From Micromonospora cabrerizensis (GTDB lineage Bacteria > Actinomycetota > Actinomycetes > Mycobacteriales > Micromonosporaceae): 64,000 nt of DNA. The DNA lies in NCBI RefSeq assembly GCF_022230955.1, contig NZ_JAKKFI010000081.1, forward strand, positions 62,001 through 126,000. Reading direction: 5' to 3'. The position numbers and the translations under genes are program-made. Under the pieces are notes generated by a model that saw only the letters and a list, made by a program, of their open reading frames with translations, searched no databases and was not told the DNA's origin. Position 1 is the first letter of the stretch; every line of letters starts with the position of its first letter. Shown in pieces: positions 51,800 through 60,464 of this stretch.

Positions 51800-52582
51800 T
51801 CACGACTCACCGGACCGAACGGCGGCCTCCTGCGCTGTGGCGGGGGAGGCCGCCGCCGCGTGTGCGCGACTCACGTGGGCGGCGCCAGGCCGTGGTGGTT
51901 GCTCGGGTCGCCGGGTGATGGCGGTCCGACGGCGTTTCGGTGCGGGGCCGCGTCGTTTCAGGGGAGCGCCCACGGCGGCGGCGTGCAGCTTCTTCACGGT
52001 GGCGTCGATGGCGTGGATGCCGGTCTCGCCGCGCAGGGTCAGCGGGGGCTCGTCCCAGGCGTCGACTTCGGTCGGCGGCTGCAGGCCGGCCAGCGGGTCG
52101 GCCTTGGTGAGCGCGGCGTGGTAGACGCCCAGCGCGGCGGCAGCGTAAACGCGGGCGGCCCGCTCGGCGCGTTCGGCCAGGTCGGTGACGTGTGCGTGGG
52201 CGAGCTTGGCGCGCTGACGGCCGGTCTCCTGCCACAGCTCGTGCACTGCAGCGGCCTGCTCGGTCACCGCGGCGGGCAGGACCGCTGCCGACGCCGGCGG
52301 TTCGGCGCTGGCCTCACTCTCGGCGGCCAGGTGCATGTCGTGTGCGGCGCTCCACGCCTTGACCAGCGCTTGGTAGAGGGTCCGGTGCTGGCCGAGAAGT
52401 TCGTCGGCGCGCGCCGGCCAAGGTTCGGCGTCGGCGCCGTCGGGGTGCGGGGTGGTGACGGTGGGGTACGCGGCCGTGTGCGCGGCGTGCTGGTTGCGGT
52501 AGAAGTCGCGGCCCCGGTCGGTGATGCGGTAGCCGTCCGGGCACGGTTCGGCCAGCAGCGGCATGTGCCTGTCGATCAGCAC
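51800..52582 (-). CDS. Hypothetical protein, probably 5'-truncated
   Basis: The frame from GTG 52582 gives 260 residues: a helical, Ala-rich middle (ERAERAARVYAAAALGVYHA) and a basic C-terminal tail (RRGPAPKRRRTAITRRPEQP). Codon-like sequence continues upstream of this GTG to about 52745 (AKPKVGLSQRAWEVLAGLWA, TWSYSATIEHVLIDRHMPLL, a winged-helix-like pattern) but no ATG, GTG or TTG precedes it before a stop near 52803, inside the SDR gene. So the N-terminus has most likely been lost. Family unknown. Confidence 0.5.
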   Translation of the reverse strand: MLIDRHMPLLAEPCPDGYRITDRGRDFYRNQHAAHTAAYPTVTTPHPDGADAEPWPARADELLGQHRTLYQALVKAWSAAHDMHLAAESEASAEPPASAAVLPAAVTEQAAAVHELWQETGRQRAKLAHAHVTDLAERAERAARVYAAAALGVYHAALTKADPLAGLQPPTEVDAWDEPPLTLRGETGIHAIDATVKKLHAAAVGAPLKRRGPAPKRRRTAITRRPEQPPRPGAAHVSRAHAAAASPATAQEAAVRSGES

Positions 52583-52757
52583 GTGCTCGATGGTCGCCGA
52601 GTAGCTCCAGGTCAGCGGTTGACCGCGCTGGTCGGCCGCCCACAGCCCCGCCAGGACCTCCCACGCGCGCTGGCTGAGCCCGACCTTCGGCTTCGCCCCG
52701 TTGGTCCAGGAGCCGCGTCGGGGCGGGCACCCGAGCAGCGCCCGCCTCGACGGCGGA

Positions 52758-53660
52758 TCACTTGGTCGGTCGACCGCCCGTGACGCCCAGGATCTCGCCG
52801 GTCACATAGCTGGATTCCTGCGAGGCGAAGAAGACGTACGCCGGGGCCAGCTCCGCCGGCTGGCCGGGGCGACCCTCCGGGGTGTCGGTGCCGAACTGCT
52901 TCACCTTCTCCTCCGGCATCGTGGCGGGGATCAGCGGCGTCCAGACCGGGCCGGGCGCGACCGCGTTGACCCGGATGCCCTGCTCGGCCAGGTCGGCGGC
53001 GAGGGCCTTGGTGAAGTTGGCGATCCCGGCCTTGGTGGTCGCGTAGTCCAGCAGCTGCGGCGACGGGTCGAACGCCTGGATCGACGCCGTGTTGATGATC
53101 GCCGACCCCTCGGTCAGGTGCGGGATGGCGGCCCTGCATAGCCAGAACATCGCGTACAGGTTGGTCCTGAGCACCCGGTCGAACTGCTCGGTGCTGATCC
53201 CGAGGATCCCCTTGTCCTGCGACATCTGGTACGCCGCGTTGTTGACCAGGATGTCGATGCCGCCCAGGTCGTGGACCGTCCGGTCGACCAGCTCCTGGCA
53301 GTGCGCCTCGTCGGTGATGTCGCCGCGGACCGCGATCCCCCGCCGACCGGCGTCCTCGACCAGGCGGATGGTCTCCTGGGCGTCGGCGTCCTCCTCCTCG
53401 CTCAGGTACGAGATCAGCACGTCGGCGCCCTCCCGGGCGAACGCGAGCGCGACCGCCCGGCCGATGCCCGAGTCACCCCCGGTGATCAGCGCCCGCTTGC
53501 CGTCGAGTTTGCCGCTGCCGCGGTACGACTCCTCGCCGTGATCCGGCTTCGGGGTCATGTCGCCGGTCGAGCCGGGTGGTGACTGCTGTTGTGCGGGCTG
53601 GCCGGACTGCTGGCCGTACTGGCTGGTCGGGTCCTGCTGGGTGTGCTGGTCCTCGCTCAC
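52758..53660 (-). CDS. SDR family oxidoreductase (general stress protein type)
   Basis: 300 residues from GTG 53660 (AGGAG upstream). A Gln/Pro-rich N-terminal extension (about 45 residues; QDPTSQYGQQSGQPAQQQSP) precedes a classical SDR: ALITGGDSGIGRAVALAF, DILVNNAAYQMS, SIQAF, and YATTKAGIANFTKAL (YxxxK). It matches the YhdF/Gsp39 type of long SDRs linked to general stress. Substrate unknown. Convergent end with the truncated gene. Confidence 0.87.
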   Translation of the reverse strand: MSEDQHTQQDPTSQYGQQSGQPAQQQSPPGSTGDMTPKPDHGEESYRGSGKLDGKRALITGGDSGIGRAVALAFAREGADVLISYLSEEEDADAQETIRLVEDAGRRGIAVRGDITDEAHCQELVDRTVHDLGGIDILVNNAAYQMSQDKGILGISTEQFDRVLRTNLYAMFWLCRAAIPHLTEGSAIINTASIQAFDPSPQLLDYATTKAGIANFTKALAADLAEQGIRVNAVAPGPVWTPLIPATMPEEKVKQFGTDTPEGRPGQPAELAPAYVFFASQESSYVTGEILGVTGGRPTK

Positions 53661-53846
53661 CGATCTCTCCTCGCGCCGCGCGGGAAGCGGGGGCTGCCCC
53701 GCGAATGTCGTCCCTGACCGCCCTACCCCGCCCCGGTCTGCGGAAACCGCGGCAGCACGTGGGGCTGGCGTGGCGGGTGTGCCGCCTGCTGGTTATGGTG
53801 CGCAAGGCGCTCACGAGGCGCGTCCACCCCCATGGAAAGGCACGTC

Positions 53847-55640
53847 ATGACCTCTCCCTCCGGCCCGTCGCGCCGCCAGGTGCTCGTCGCCGCGGCGGCT
53901 GCGGCGTCCGCCCCGCTGATCGCCGCCGCGCCCGCGCAGGCGGCCGGCCGCCCGGCCCGGCCGCGCACCTGGGACCTCACCCTCCTGGGCACGTCGGACA
54001 CGCACGGCAACGTCTACAACTGGGATTACTACCGCGACGCCGAGTACGACGACAGCAAGCAGAACGACATCGGCGTCGCGAAGCTGGCGACTCTGATCAA
54101 CCAGATCCGTCGGGAGCGGCGCGGCAAGGCGACGCTTGTGCTCGACGCCGGCGACACCATCCAGGGCACGCCGCTGGCCACGTACTACGCCAAGCAGGAG
54201 CCGATCACCGCCACCGGGGAGAAGCACCCGATGGCCCGGGCGATGAACGTCATCGACTACGACGCGGTGACGCTGGGCAACCACGAGTTCAACTACGGCC
54301 TGCCGTTGCTGGACCTGTGGATCCGTCAGCTCGGTTTCCCGGCCCTCGCCGCGAACGCGGTCAACGCGAAGACCGGCAAGCCGGCCTTCCTGCCGTACGT
54401 CATCAAGAAGGTCTCGCTCGGCTTCGCCGCACCCACGCTGCGGGTCGGCATCCTGGGGTTGACCAACCCCGGTGTGGCCATCTGGGACAAGGGCAACGTC
54501 GAGGGCAAGCTTCGCTTCGACGACATGGTCGCGACCGCCGCGAAGTGGGTGCCGATCATGCGGGCCCGCGGCGCGGACCTCGTGCTGATCTCCGCGCACG
54601 GCGGGGACAGCGGCACCTCCAGCTACGGCCCGGAGCTGCCGAACGAGAACCCGGTGGCGCTGATCGCCCAGCAGGTGCCGGGGATCGACGCGATCCTCTT
54701 CGGCCACGCGCACAACGAGGTGGTCGAGCGGTTCGTCACCAACGAGCGCACCGGCGCCCAGGTGCTGCTCTCCGAGCCGTCGAAGTGGGGCCAGCGGCTC
54801 ACCCGGATGGACTTCACCCTGACCCGCGAGCGCGGCCGGTGGACGATCACCAAGAAGGCCGCCAGCATGCTGAACACCAACACGGTGGTCGAGGACCCGA
54901 AGGTGCTCGCCGCCGTGCGGGCCCAACACCAGAAGACCATCGCGTACGTCAACCAGGTGGTCGCGCAGTCCACCGTGGAACTGTCGGCGGCGGAGTCACG
55001 CTACAAGGACACGCCGATCCTGGACTTCATCAACCACGTGCAGACCGAGGTGGTCGGCGCGGCGCTGGCCGGCACCACGTACGCGGACCTGCCGGTGCTG
55101 TCGATCGCGGCACCGTTCAGTCGTACCGCGGTCTTCCCCGCCGGTGACGTCAAGATCCGCGACGTGGCCGGCCTGTACGTGTACGACAACACCCTCGAAG
55201 CCGTCGTGCTCAGCGGCGCCGAGGTGCGCGCGTACCTGGAGTACTCGGCGAAGTACTTCCGTACCCTCGCGCCGGGCGCCCCGGTCGACCCGGAGCAGCT
55301 GAGTGACCCGACGGTGCCGGACTACAACTACGACGTCTTCTCCGGCCTCGACTACGACATCGACATCTCCAAGCCGGTCGGGCAGCGGATCACCCGTCTG
55401 GTGCTGGCCGGCACCGACACCCCGGTGGCCGACAACGCGCAGTTCGTGGTGGCGGTGAACAACTACCGGCGCAGCGGCGGCGGCAACTTCCCCGGCATCG
55501 TCAAGACCCAGGTCTACAACGCGCAGCAGGAGATCCGTCAACTGCTCATCGACTGGGCGCAGGCCAAGGGGACGATCGACCCGGCCGACTTCTTCCAGCA
55601 GAACTGGCGACTGGTACGCGAGGGCGTGCCGGTCTTCTGA
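53847..55640 (+). CDS. Tat-exported 5'-nucleotidase/2',3'-cyclic phosphodiesterase family protein
   Basis: 597 residues from ATG 53847 (GGAAAGG upstream). The N-terminus carries a twin-arginine signal (SRRQVLVAAAAAASAPLIAA), so it is exported folded. Metallophosphatase motifs: LGTSDTHGNVYN, LDAGDTIQGTP, VTLGNHEFNYG, ISAHGGDSG and LFGHAHNEVV. The C-terminal nucleotidase domain (ADLPVLSIAAPFSRT, VVAVNNYRRSGGGNFP) follows. It hydrolyses extracellular nucleotides for phosphate and nucleoside salvage. Terminator follows. Confidence 0.92.
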   Translation: MTSPSGPSRRQVLVAAAAAASAPLIAAAPAQAAGRPARPRTWDLTLLGTSDTHGNVYNWDYYRDAEYDDSKQNDIGVAKLATLINQIRRERRGKATLVLDAGDTIQGTPLATYYAKQEPITATGEKHPMARAMNVIDYDAVTLGNHEFNYGLPLLDLWIRQLGFPALAANAVNAKTGKPAFLPYVIKKVSLGFAAPTLRVGILGLTNPGVAIWDKGNVEGKLRFDDMVATAAKWVPIMRARGADLVLISAHGGDSGTSSYGPELPNENPVALIAQQVPGIDAILFGHAHNEVVERFVTNERTGAQVLLSEPSKWGQRLTRMDFTLTRERGRWTITKKAASMLNTNTVVEDPKVLAAVRAQHQKTIAYVNQVVAQSTVELSAAESRYKDTPILDFINHVQTEVVGAALAGTTYADLPVLSIAAPFSRTAVFPAGDVKIRDVAGLYVYDNTLEAVVLSGAEVRAYLEYSAKYFRTLAPGAPVDPEQLSDPTVPDYNYDVFSGLDYDIDISKPVGQRITRLVLAGTDTPVADNAQFVVAVNNYRRSGGGNFPGIVKTQVYNAQQEIRQLLIDWAQAKGTIDPADFFQQNWRLVREGVPVF

Positions 55641-55656
55641 GCACAGCGCACCGCGA

Positions 55657-55688
55657 ACGGGCCGTGGGTGGCGACACCCGCGGCCCGT
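55657..55688 (+). terminator. Terminator of the 5'-nucleotidase gene
   Basis: A 14-bp stem with one G-T pair (55657-55670 with 55675-55688) and a GCGA tetraloop, 17 bases past the stop codon. Confidence 0.7.
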
Positions 55689-55698
55689 CGTGCGTTCT

Positions 55699-55834
55699 CA
55701 GCCCTGCACGATCCAGCAGGTCAGCCCTGCACGTTCCAGCGGGCCAGCCCTGCACGTCCAGCAGGTCAGCCCTGCACGTTCCAGCGGGCCAGCCCTGCAC
55801 GTCCAGCAGGTCAGCCCTGCACGTTCCAGCGGAT
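55699..55834. repeat. Six-unit minisatellite that includes the end of a small gene
   Basis: Units of 22-23 bases based on CAGCCCTGCACGTTCCAGC run from 55699 to 55834. Odd and even units differ slightly (ending CAGGT or CGGGC), giving a 45-base super-repeat. The last unit is the stop and final codons of the 57-residue minus-strand gene. Confidence 0.85.
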
Positions 55835-55984
55835 CGGGTCCTCGGCCTCCTCCGGGCGGTCGCGCCCGGGGTCGGTCTCGGTCAGGGCGACACGGTCGTC
55901 GGGTCGCACCGCGGGCGGCAACTCGCCGAACCGGGTGTGGCGCAGGAACGCGTACTCGTCGTCGGTGAACGGTTGCTCGGCCAT
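55811..55984 (-). CDS. Small conserved hypothetical protein
   Basis: 57 residues from ATG 55984: MAEQPFTDDEYAFLRHTRFG, then ELPPAVRPDDRVALTETDPG, an acidic tail and a final RWNVQG. I recall such short FLRHxRFGELP proteins in actinobacteria, function unknown. Upstream GGAGGCGCCG fits a ribosome binding site. The last codons and stop are the first unit of the minisatellite that follows. Confidence 0.75.
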   Translation of the reverse strand: MAEQPFTDDEYAFLRHTRFGELPPAVRPDDRVALTETDPGRDRPEEAEDPIRWNVQG

Positions 55985-56063
55985 CGGCGCCTCCTACTTC
56001 CCTGTCATTGTCCAGCGGCTGGGCCACTGGACACCAGTGTCTGCTCACACCGCGTAGGGCATC

Positions 56064-57221
56064 CTAGGATCCTGGGTGAATAGAAGGGGCGCGGCGCGGC
56101 GTGGGTAGCCGATCCAGGACCGCGAGGGCCGCCCGGATGGGTCGACGCCCCAGCATCTCGTCGAAGCTCGCCCGCCCCTGGCAGAACTGGACGAACATCC
56201 GCCAGCCCGGCGGCGTCGCCAGCAGGGCGTGGAACACGTCCGGGCGGCGGGTGAACACGTCCAGCAGCCGGAAGCCCGCCCGCATCTCCGGCACCAGCCG
56301 CTCGGCGACCGCCCGCTCGTACCCGCACACGTCACCGGCCGCGACCGCCGCACCGGCCAACCCACCGGACCGCAACGCGAAGCTGATGCCCTCCCGGCTC
56401 CACGGCTCCAGCAGCCCCGCCGCATCCCCCACCACCAGCACCCGGCCGTTGCGCAACGGCGAGTCCTCCGCCCGGCACCGGGTCAGGTGACCGGAGTCGT
56501 GCTCCGCCGGCAAGCCGGTCAGCCCCAGCCGGTCCACGAACTGCCGCAGGTACTCCCGCGTCCCCTCCCCCGCGCCCCGCCCGGCAATCACCCCGACGGT
56601 CAACCGGTCACCCTTGGGAAAGACCCAGGCGTACGACCCCGGCATCGCGCCCCAGTCCAGCAGCAAACGCCCCCGCCACCGCTCCTGCTCCGCCGGGGGC
56701 ACCGGAACCTCCAGCTCCAGGCCCAGGTCCACCTGCCGGTACCGGACCCCCACGTGCCGGGCCGTCACACCCGACGAACCGTCCGCCCCGATCACCGCCC
56801 GCGCCGCGATCGTCGTACCGTCAGCCAGCCGCAGGCGTACCCCATCGGGGTCCTGCTCGATCGCGCGGACGGCGACCCGCTCCCGCATCTGCGCGCCAGC
56901 GGCGACCGCCGCCGCGCGCAGCCGGTCGTCGAACTCCTCGCGGCGCACCATGGTCACGACGGGACTGTCGTTGCGGCGGGTGAACTCCCGGCGGCCGTCG
57001 CGGGTGAACGTGACCCGGTCCACCCGGTCGTGCGCGGGCACCTCGATCCGATCCGCGACGGCCGCCAGAGACGTGCCGATCAGCCCACCACCGCAGGTCT
57101 TGTAGCGCGGGTGCGCGGCTCGCTCGACAACAAGGGTGGAGACACCGGCGCGGGCAGCGGCATGTGCCGCGGAGAGCCCGGCGGGGCCGGCGCCGACGAC
57201 GACGAGGTCCCAAACGATCAC
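56064..57221 (-). CDS. Geranylgeranyl reductase family FAD-dependent oxidoreductase
   Basis: 385 residues from a leaderless GTG 57221. FAD-binding N-terminus VVVGAGPAGLSAAHAAARAG, then RYKTCGGGLIG, the ADGSSGVTAR motif and the second FAD motif VLVVGDAAGLLEPWSREGIS. The family saturates polyprenyl chains (menaquinone, carotenoid or lipid precursors) using reduced flavin. A menaquinone or carotenoid partner gene is not adjacent, so the substrate is uncertain. Confidence 0.88.
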   Translation of the reverse strand: MIVWDLVVVGAGPAGLSAAHAAARAGVSTLVVERAAHPRYKTCGGGLIGTSLAAVADRIEVPAHDRVDRVTFTRDGRREFTRRNDSPVVTMVRREEFDDRLRAAAVAAGAQMRERVAVRAIEQDPDGVRLRLADGTTIAARAVIGADGSSGVTARHVGVRYRQVDLGLELEVPVPPAEQERWRGRLLLDWGAMPGSYAWVFPKGDRLTVGVIAGRGAGEGTREYLRQFVDRLGLTGLPAEHDSGHLTRCRAEDSPLRNGRVLVVGDAAGLLEPWSREGISFALRSGGLAGAAVAAGDVCGYERAVAERLVPEMRAGFRLLDVFTRRPDVFHALLATPPGWRMFVQFCQGRASFDEMLGRRPIRAALAVLDRLPTPRRAPSIHPGS

Positions 57222-57227
57222 GAAAGC

Positions 57228-57233
57228 AGCCTA
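57228..57233 (-). promoter_or_regulatory. -10 box of a leaderless transcript
   Basis: Minus-strand TAGGCT, six bases before the GTG of the geranylgeranyl-reductase-type gene. Confidence 0.5.
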
Positions 57234-57367
57234 GGGCACCGCCGAACGCCGGGCCCTTCGCCACAGCCGGCGCCGACCGCCCAATCGGGTGTGCATCTTC
57301 GGTCAGCCAGGGGGTAACCGGCGCACGGCAACCGCCGCACGACGGCGGACAAACGAAGGAGGAACCA

Positions 57368-57604
57368 ATGCAGCAGGTGCAACTGTCGGAGGCCGAGCAA
57401 CGGGTGTACCAGGCGGTCACCACCCTGGAAGCACGCGGGCAGGTGCCGTACCCGGACCTCATCGCCGAGGAATCCGGGCTGACCCAGGAGCAGGTGGACA
57501 GCCCCCTGCACCTGCTCACCGAGAAGGGCCTGCTGCACCGCGAGGACTCGCCGATGGCCGGGCTCGACTTCGGCCCCCGGTTCTGCGCCCGCCAGATGGC
57601 GTGA
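57368..57604 (+). CDS. Small winged-helix-like protein
   Basis: 78 residues from ATG 57368 (AAGGAGGAACC upstream). QLSEAEQRVYQAVTTLEARG, PDLIAEESGLTQEQVDSPLH and LLTEKGLLHREDSP give the helix-turn-helix plus wing of a small winged-helix protein. It may bind DNA or be a structural relative. It lies 85 bases before the efflux gene and may regulate it. Confidence 0.75.
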   Translation: MQQVQLSEAEQRVYQAVTTLEARGQVPYPDLIAEESGLTQEQVDSPLHLLTEKGLLHREDSPMAGLDFGPRFCARQMA

Positions 57605-57629
57605 GGGCACCGAGCCATCCAGGACGATT

Positions 57630-57687
57630 CGCCCCCCGTTGCGGCGGGTAGCGATCAGCAATGCGTGATCGACAGCAACGGGGGGCG
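57630..57687 (+). promoter_or_regulatory. Hairpin covering the ribosome binding site of the MFS gene
   Basis: CGCCCCCCGTTGC (57630-57642) is the exact reverse complement of GCAACGGGGGGCG (57675-57687), which contains the ribosome binding site and ends two bases before ATG 57690. An inner stem (CGATCA 57652-57657 with TGATCG 57666-57671) closes the loop. The structure could block translation until melted, or act as a protein operator. Confidence 0.6.
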
Positions 57688-57689
57688 CG

Positions 57690-59132
57690 ATGAGTGCGGC
57701 GCAGACGCCGCAGCCGGTGACGGCGGCCGAGAACCGACGACGCTGGCAGGCGGTCGGCGTCGGGCTGGTCGCCGCGTTCATGACGCTGCTCGACGTGAGC
57801 ATCGTCAACGTCGCGGTGCCCTCCATCGACCGGGCGCTGCACGCGTCGCCGAGCGACCTGCAGTGGATCCTGTCCGGGTACGCGCTCACCTTCGGCCTGG
57901 CACTGGTCCCCGCCGGTCGCTTCGGCGACGCCCGCGGTCGGCGCAACGCGTTCGTCTTCGGCATCGCGCTGTTCACCGTGACCAGCGCGCTCGCCGGCCT
58001 CGCCACCTCCCCGACGTGGCTGGTCATTGCCCGACTGCTTCAGGGTGCCGCTGCCGGCATCGTCAACCCGCAGGTCATCGGGCTCATCCAGCAACTTTTC
58101 CGAGGGCCGGAGCGGGCCCGCCCGTTCGGGCTGCTCGGCGCCACCATCGGGATCTCCACCGCGGTCGGGCCGCTGCTCGGAGGGCTGCTCATCGCCATCG
58201 GCGGCGAGGAACACGGGTGGCGGTGGGTCTTCTTCGTCAACGTGCCGGTCGGCGTCCTCGCGGTGATCCTCGGCTGGCGTCTGCTGCCCGGCCGCCCCGC
58301 CGGTCAGGCCGGCTGGCATCGACTCGACCCCGTCGGCGTCCTGCTGCTCGGCGTGGGCGTGGTCCTCGTCCTGCTCCCGCTCGTGCAGGAGCAGCAGTGG
58401 CAGACCCCCTGGAAGTGGGCGCTCATCCCGATCGGCCTGGCGGTGCTGGTCGTCTTCGGGCTCTGGGAACGGCGCTTCGCACGCCAGCACGAACCCCTGT
58501 TCGACCTTCGACTGTTCCGTCTCCAGTCGTACACACTCGGCTCGATCCTGGCGTTGGTCTACTTCGGCGGCTTCACCGCGATCTTCTTCATCTTCACCCT
58601 GTTCCTCCAGATGGGTCTCGGGTACAGCGCGTTCATCGCCGGTCTGGCCATCACCCCGTTCGCCCTGGGCTCGGCGGCCGCCGCCGTGCTCGGTGGCCGC
58701 ATCGTCAACCGCTTCGGCCGACCACTGGTCGCCATCGGTCTGCTCGCCGTGGTGATCGGACTGGCCGGGACCGTGGTCGCGCTGAAACTCGCGCCGGACG
58801 CCCCCGCGCCCTGGGTCGCCGCCGGTCCACTGCTCATCGCCGGAATCGGCAGCGGGCTGGTGATCGCCCCCAACCAGACGATCACCCTCTCCCAGGTGCC
58901 GGTCGGGCAGGCGGGCAGCGGCGCCGGGATGCTCCAGACCGGTCAGCGGATCGGCGCCGCGGCCGGCATCGCCGCCGTCGGCTCGTTGTTCTTCTCGTCG
59001 CTGGCCGACAGCCGCGGCAACTGGACCAGCGCCTTCGAGCGCTCCCTCCTGCTGGCCACCGGCATCATCGTGCTCGCGCTGATCTGCGCGCTGATCGACA
59101 TCGTCCGCACCCACAACCACCACAAGAACTGA
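57690..59132 (+). CDS. MFS efflux transporter, DHA2 (14-span) type
   Basis: 480 residues. 14 membrane spans; family motifs LLDVSIVNVAVPSIDRAL (motif D1-like), AGRFGDARGRRNAF (motif A), LLQGAAAGIVNPQVIGLI and the motif C-like LGATIGISTAVGPLLGG. DHA2 members export drugs and dyes by proton antiport (EmrB/QacA type). Expression may be controlled by the hairpin at its ribosome binding site and the small winged-helix gene upstream. Followed at once by duplication copy B. Confidence 0.9.
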   Translation: MSAAQTPQPVTAAENRRRWQAVGVGLVAAFMTLLDVSIVNVAVPSIDRALHASPSDLQWILSGYALTFGLALVPAGRFGDARGRRNAFVFGIALFTVTSALAGLATSPTWLVIARLLQGAAAGIVNPQVIGLIQQLFRGPERARPFGLLGATIGISTAVGPLLGGLLIAIGGEEHGWRWVFFVNVPVGVLAVILGWRLLPGRPAGQAGWHRLDPVGVLLLGVGVVLVLLPLVQEQQWQTPWKWALIPIGLAVLVVFGLWERRFARQHEPLFDLRLFRLQSYTLGSILALVYFGGFTAIFFIFTLFLQMGLGYSAFIAGLAITPFALGSAAAAVLGGRIVNRFGRPLVAIGLLAVVIGLAGTVVALKLAPDAPAPWVAAGPLLIAGIGSGLVIAPNQTITLSQVPVGQAGSGAGMLQTGQRIGAAAGIAAVGSLFFSSLADSRGNWTSAFERSLLLATGIIVLALICALIDIVRTHNHHKN

Positions 59133-59145
59133 CCCGGCTACGCCG

Positions 59146-59179
59146 CTGGCCGGCACCCCGGGATGGGCGTGCCGGCCAG
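59146..59179 (-). terminator. Terminator of lysozyme-like gene copy B
   Basis: Identical hairpin to copy A (11-bp stem, 12-base loop). Confidence 0.7.
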
Positions 59180-59203
59180 TGGTCGGGTCGTTCGGTGTGG
59201 GGG

Positions 59204-59764
59204 TCAGCTGTTCCAGTGCTGGCCGACCAGGTCGGTGGCCTGCTGCTCCCACTGGGCGTACGCGTCCGGGTACGCCGAGACCTGCACGGTCTGGGCGGCG
59301 TCGGTCAGGGGCATGTCCTGCCACCCGTCGACCTGCTTGAGGCCCTTGAGGAACGCCGTCGTGGAGTACTCCGGGTTCGTGATCTGTTCCGGGGTGCCCC
59401 AACCGCTGGTCGGGCGCTGCTGGAACAGGCCCAGCGAGTCGTGGTCGTTGGCGTCGCCGAGGTGACCCAGGTTCTCCAACTTCGACTCCTGCAGGCTCGT
59501 GGCGATCGAGATGACCGCGGCCCGCTCGGGCAGGCCGGCCTTCTTCGTCGCGGCGATGATCGCCTTGACGTTCGCGGTCTGCTCATCATTCAACGTGATG
59601 TGGGACTGGTCGCCCTGCGGCTTCGGCGCACCCGACTGCACCGCCACGGCGACGGGCTTGGCATCAACCGGGTTGGCGTGCGCGGCGATCGGACCGGCGA
59701 ACACACCACCGGCGAACGCGAGACCAGCAACGGACAGCATGCTCTTACGGAAGATCGTGTTCAT
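59204..59764 (-). CDS. Secreted lysozyme-like/transglycosylase-type protein, copy B
   Basis: 186 residues from ATG 59764 (GAAGGAG upstream); differs from copy A at Phe5 and Gly in VQSGAPKPQ. By eye the first 440 bases from the terminator inward are identical in both copies and all differences cluster in the signal peptide and linker codons. Same signal peptide, LQESK and GLFQQRP features, so the same secreted peptidoglycan-active role is likely. Confidence 0.8.
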   Translation of the reverse strand: MNTIFRKSMLSVAGLAFAGGVFAGPIAAHANPVDAKPVAVAVQSGAPKPQGDQSHITLNDEQTANVKAIIAATKKAGLPERAAVISIATSLQESKLENLGHLGDANDHDSLGLFQQRPTSGWGTPEQITNPEYSTTAFLKGLKQVDGWQDMPLTDAAQTVQVSAYPDAYAQWEQQATDLVGQHWNS

Positions 59765-60030
59765 GGGGGAAGCTCCTTCGGGGGTAGGAAACACCCAGGC
59801 CACCAATGGGGGTCGGCGGTACAGGGTGTGAGCACCTCGTCCGGCGCTGCATCAAATACGAGTGAAAAGACTGGGGAGGTCGACGTCTGGCAAGCCGGGG
59901 GCTCATGACGCCGGGGTTGGCGGCCTATGAGCGGGGGGGCTCGGGCGCCTGGGTTGGCGGCCTACGAGCGGGGGGCTCGGGCGCCGGGGTTCCGGGGTCA
60001 CGAGCGGGGGCTTGTGGCGCCGGGTCCATG

Positions 60031-60326
60031 TGTAACGACCGGGGGCCGGGGGTCATTCCCGGTGGCCCATCCACCGACACCCTCTAGGAAAGCGGTGGCG
60101 GGTGGTCGTTCGCGGGGACTGCAACGACCGGGGGGCCGGGGTCATTCCGGGGTTGGCCCGTCCCGTGACACCCCCAATAAGCGGGGTGCTCGTGCGGTCA
60201 TCTCGGGAGACTCCAACGATCCGGCCGAGGTCGACATTCCAACCCCCACCAATCCTCGGCGGGGCGGCGGGCCGGTGGTCCTGCGATCCTCAGGGTATGT
60301 AACGACCCCGCCCCGGCCACCATTCC
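60031..60326. repeat. Array of four regularly spaced palindromic units (copy B)
   Basis: Units start at 60031, 60119, 60211 and 60298 (steps 88, 92, 87), with the same pattern as copy A: an AACGA(C/T)C end, a GC-rich centre and a (G/C)(T/A)CATTCC end. The phase is more regular here than in copy A. Confidence 0.65.
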
Positions 60327-60464
60327 GCCCCACCGGTGCGACCGGTCACAGGCCAAAGCCCTCCAGACCTCGTAACGGGGTCATCCCCACGCCCGGCCAA
60401 CCGCCCATACCGGACAAAATTCCTTTCGCAGAGCGTCAGCCGCCTCAAGGCACCTCGATCAGGC

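Noticed and set aside
55699..55834. CRISPR-like repeat array
   Set aside because: Units are directly adjacent with no spacers and derive from a gene end; no cas genes.
57516..59402. 628-codon minus-strand frame opposite the MFS gene
   Set aside because: Shadow frame of low complexity; the plus-strand DHA2 transporter has all family motifs.
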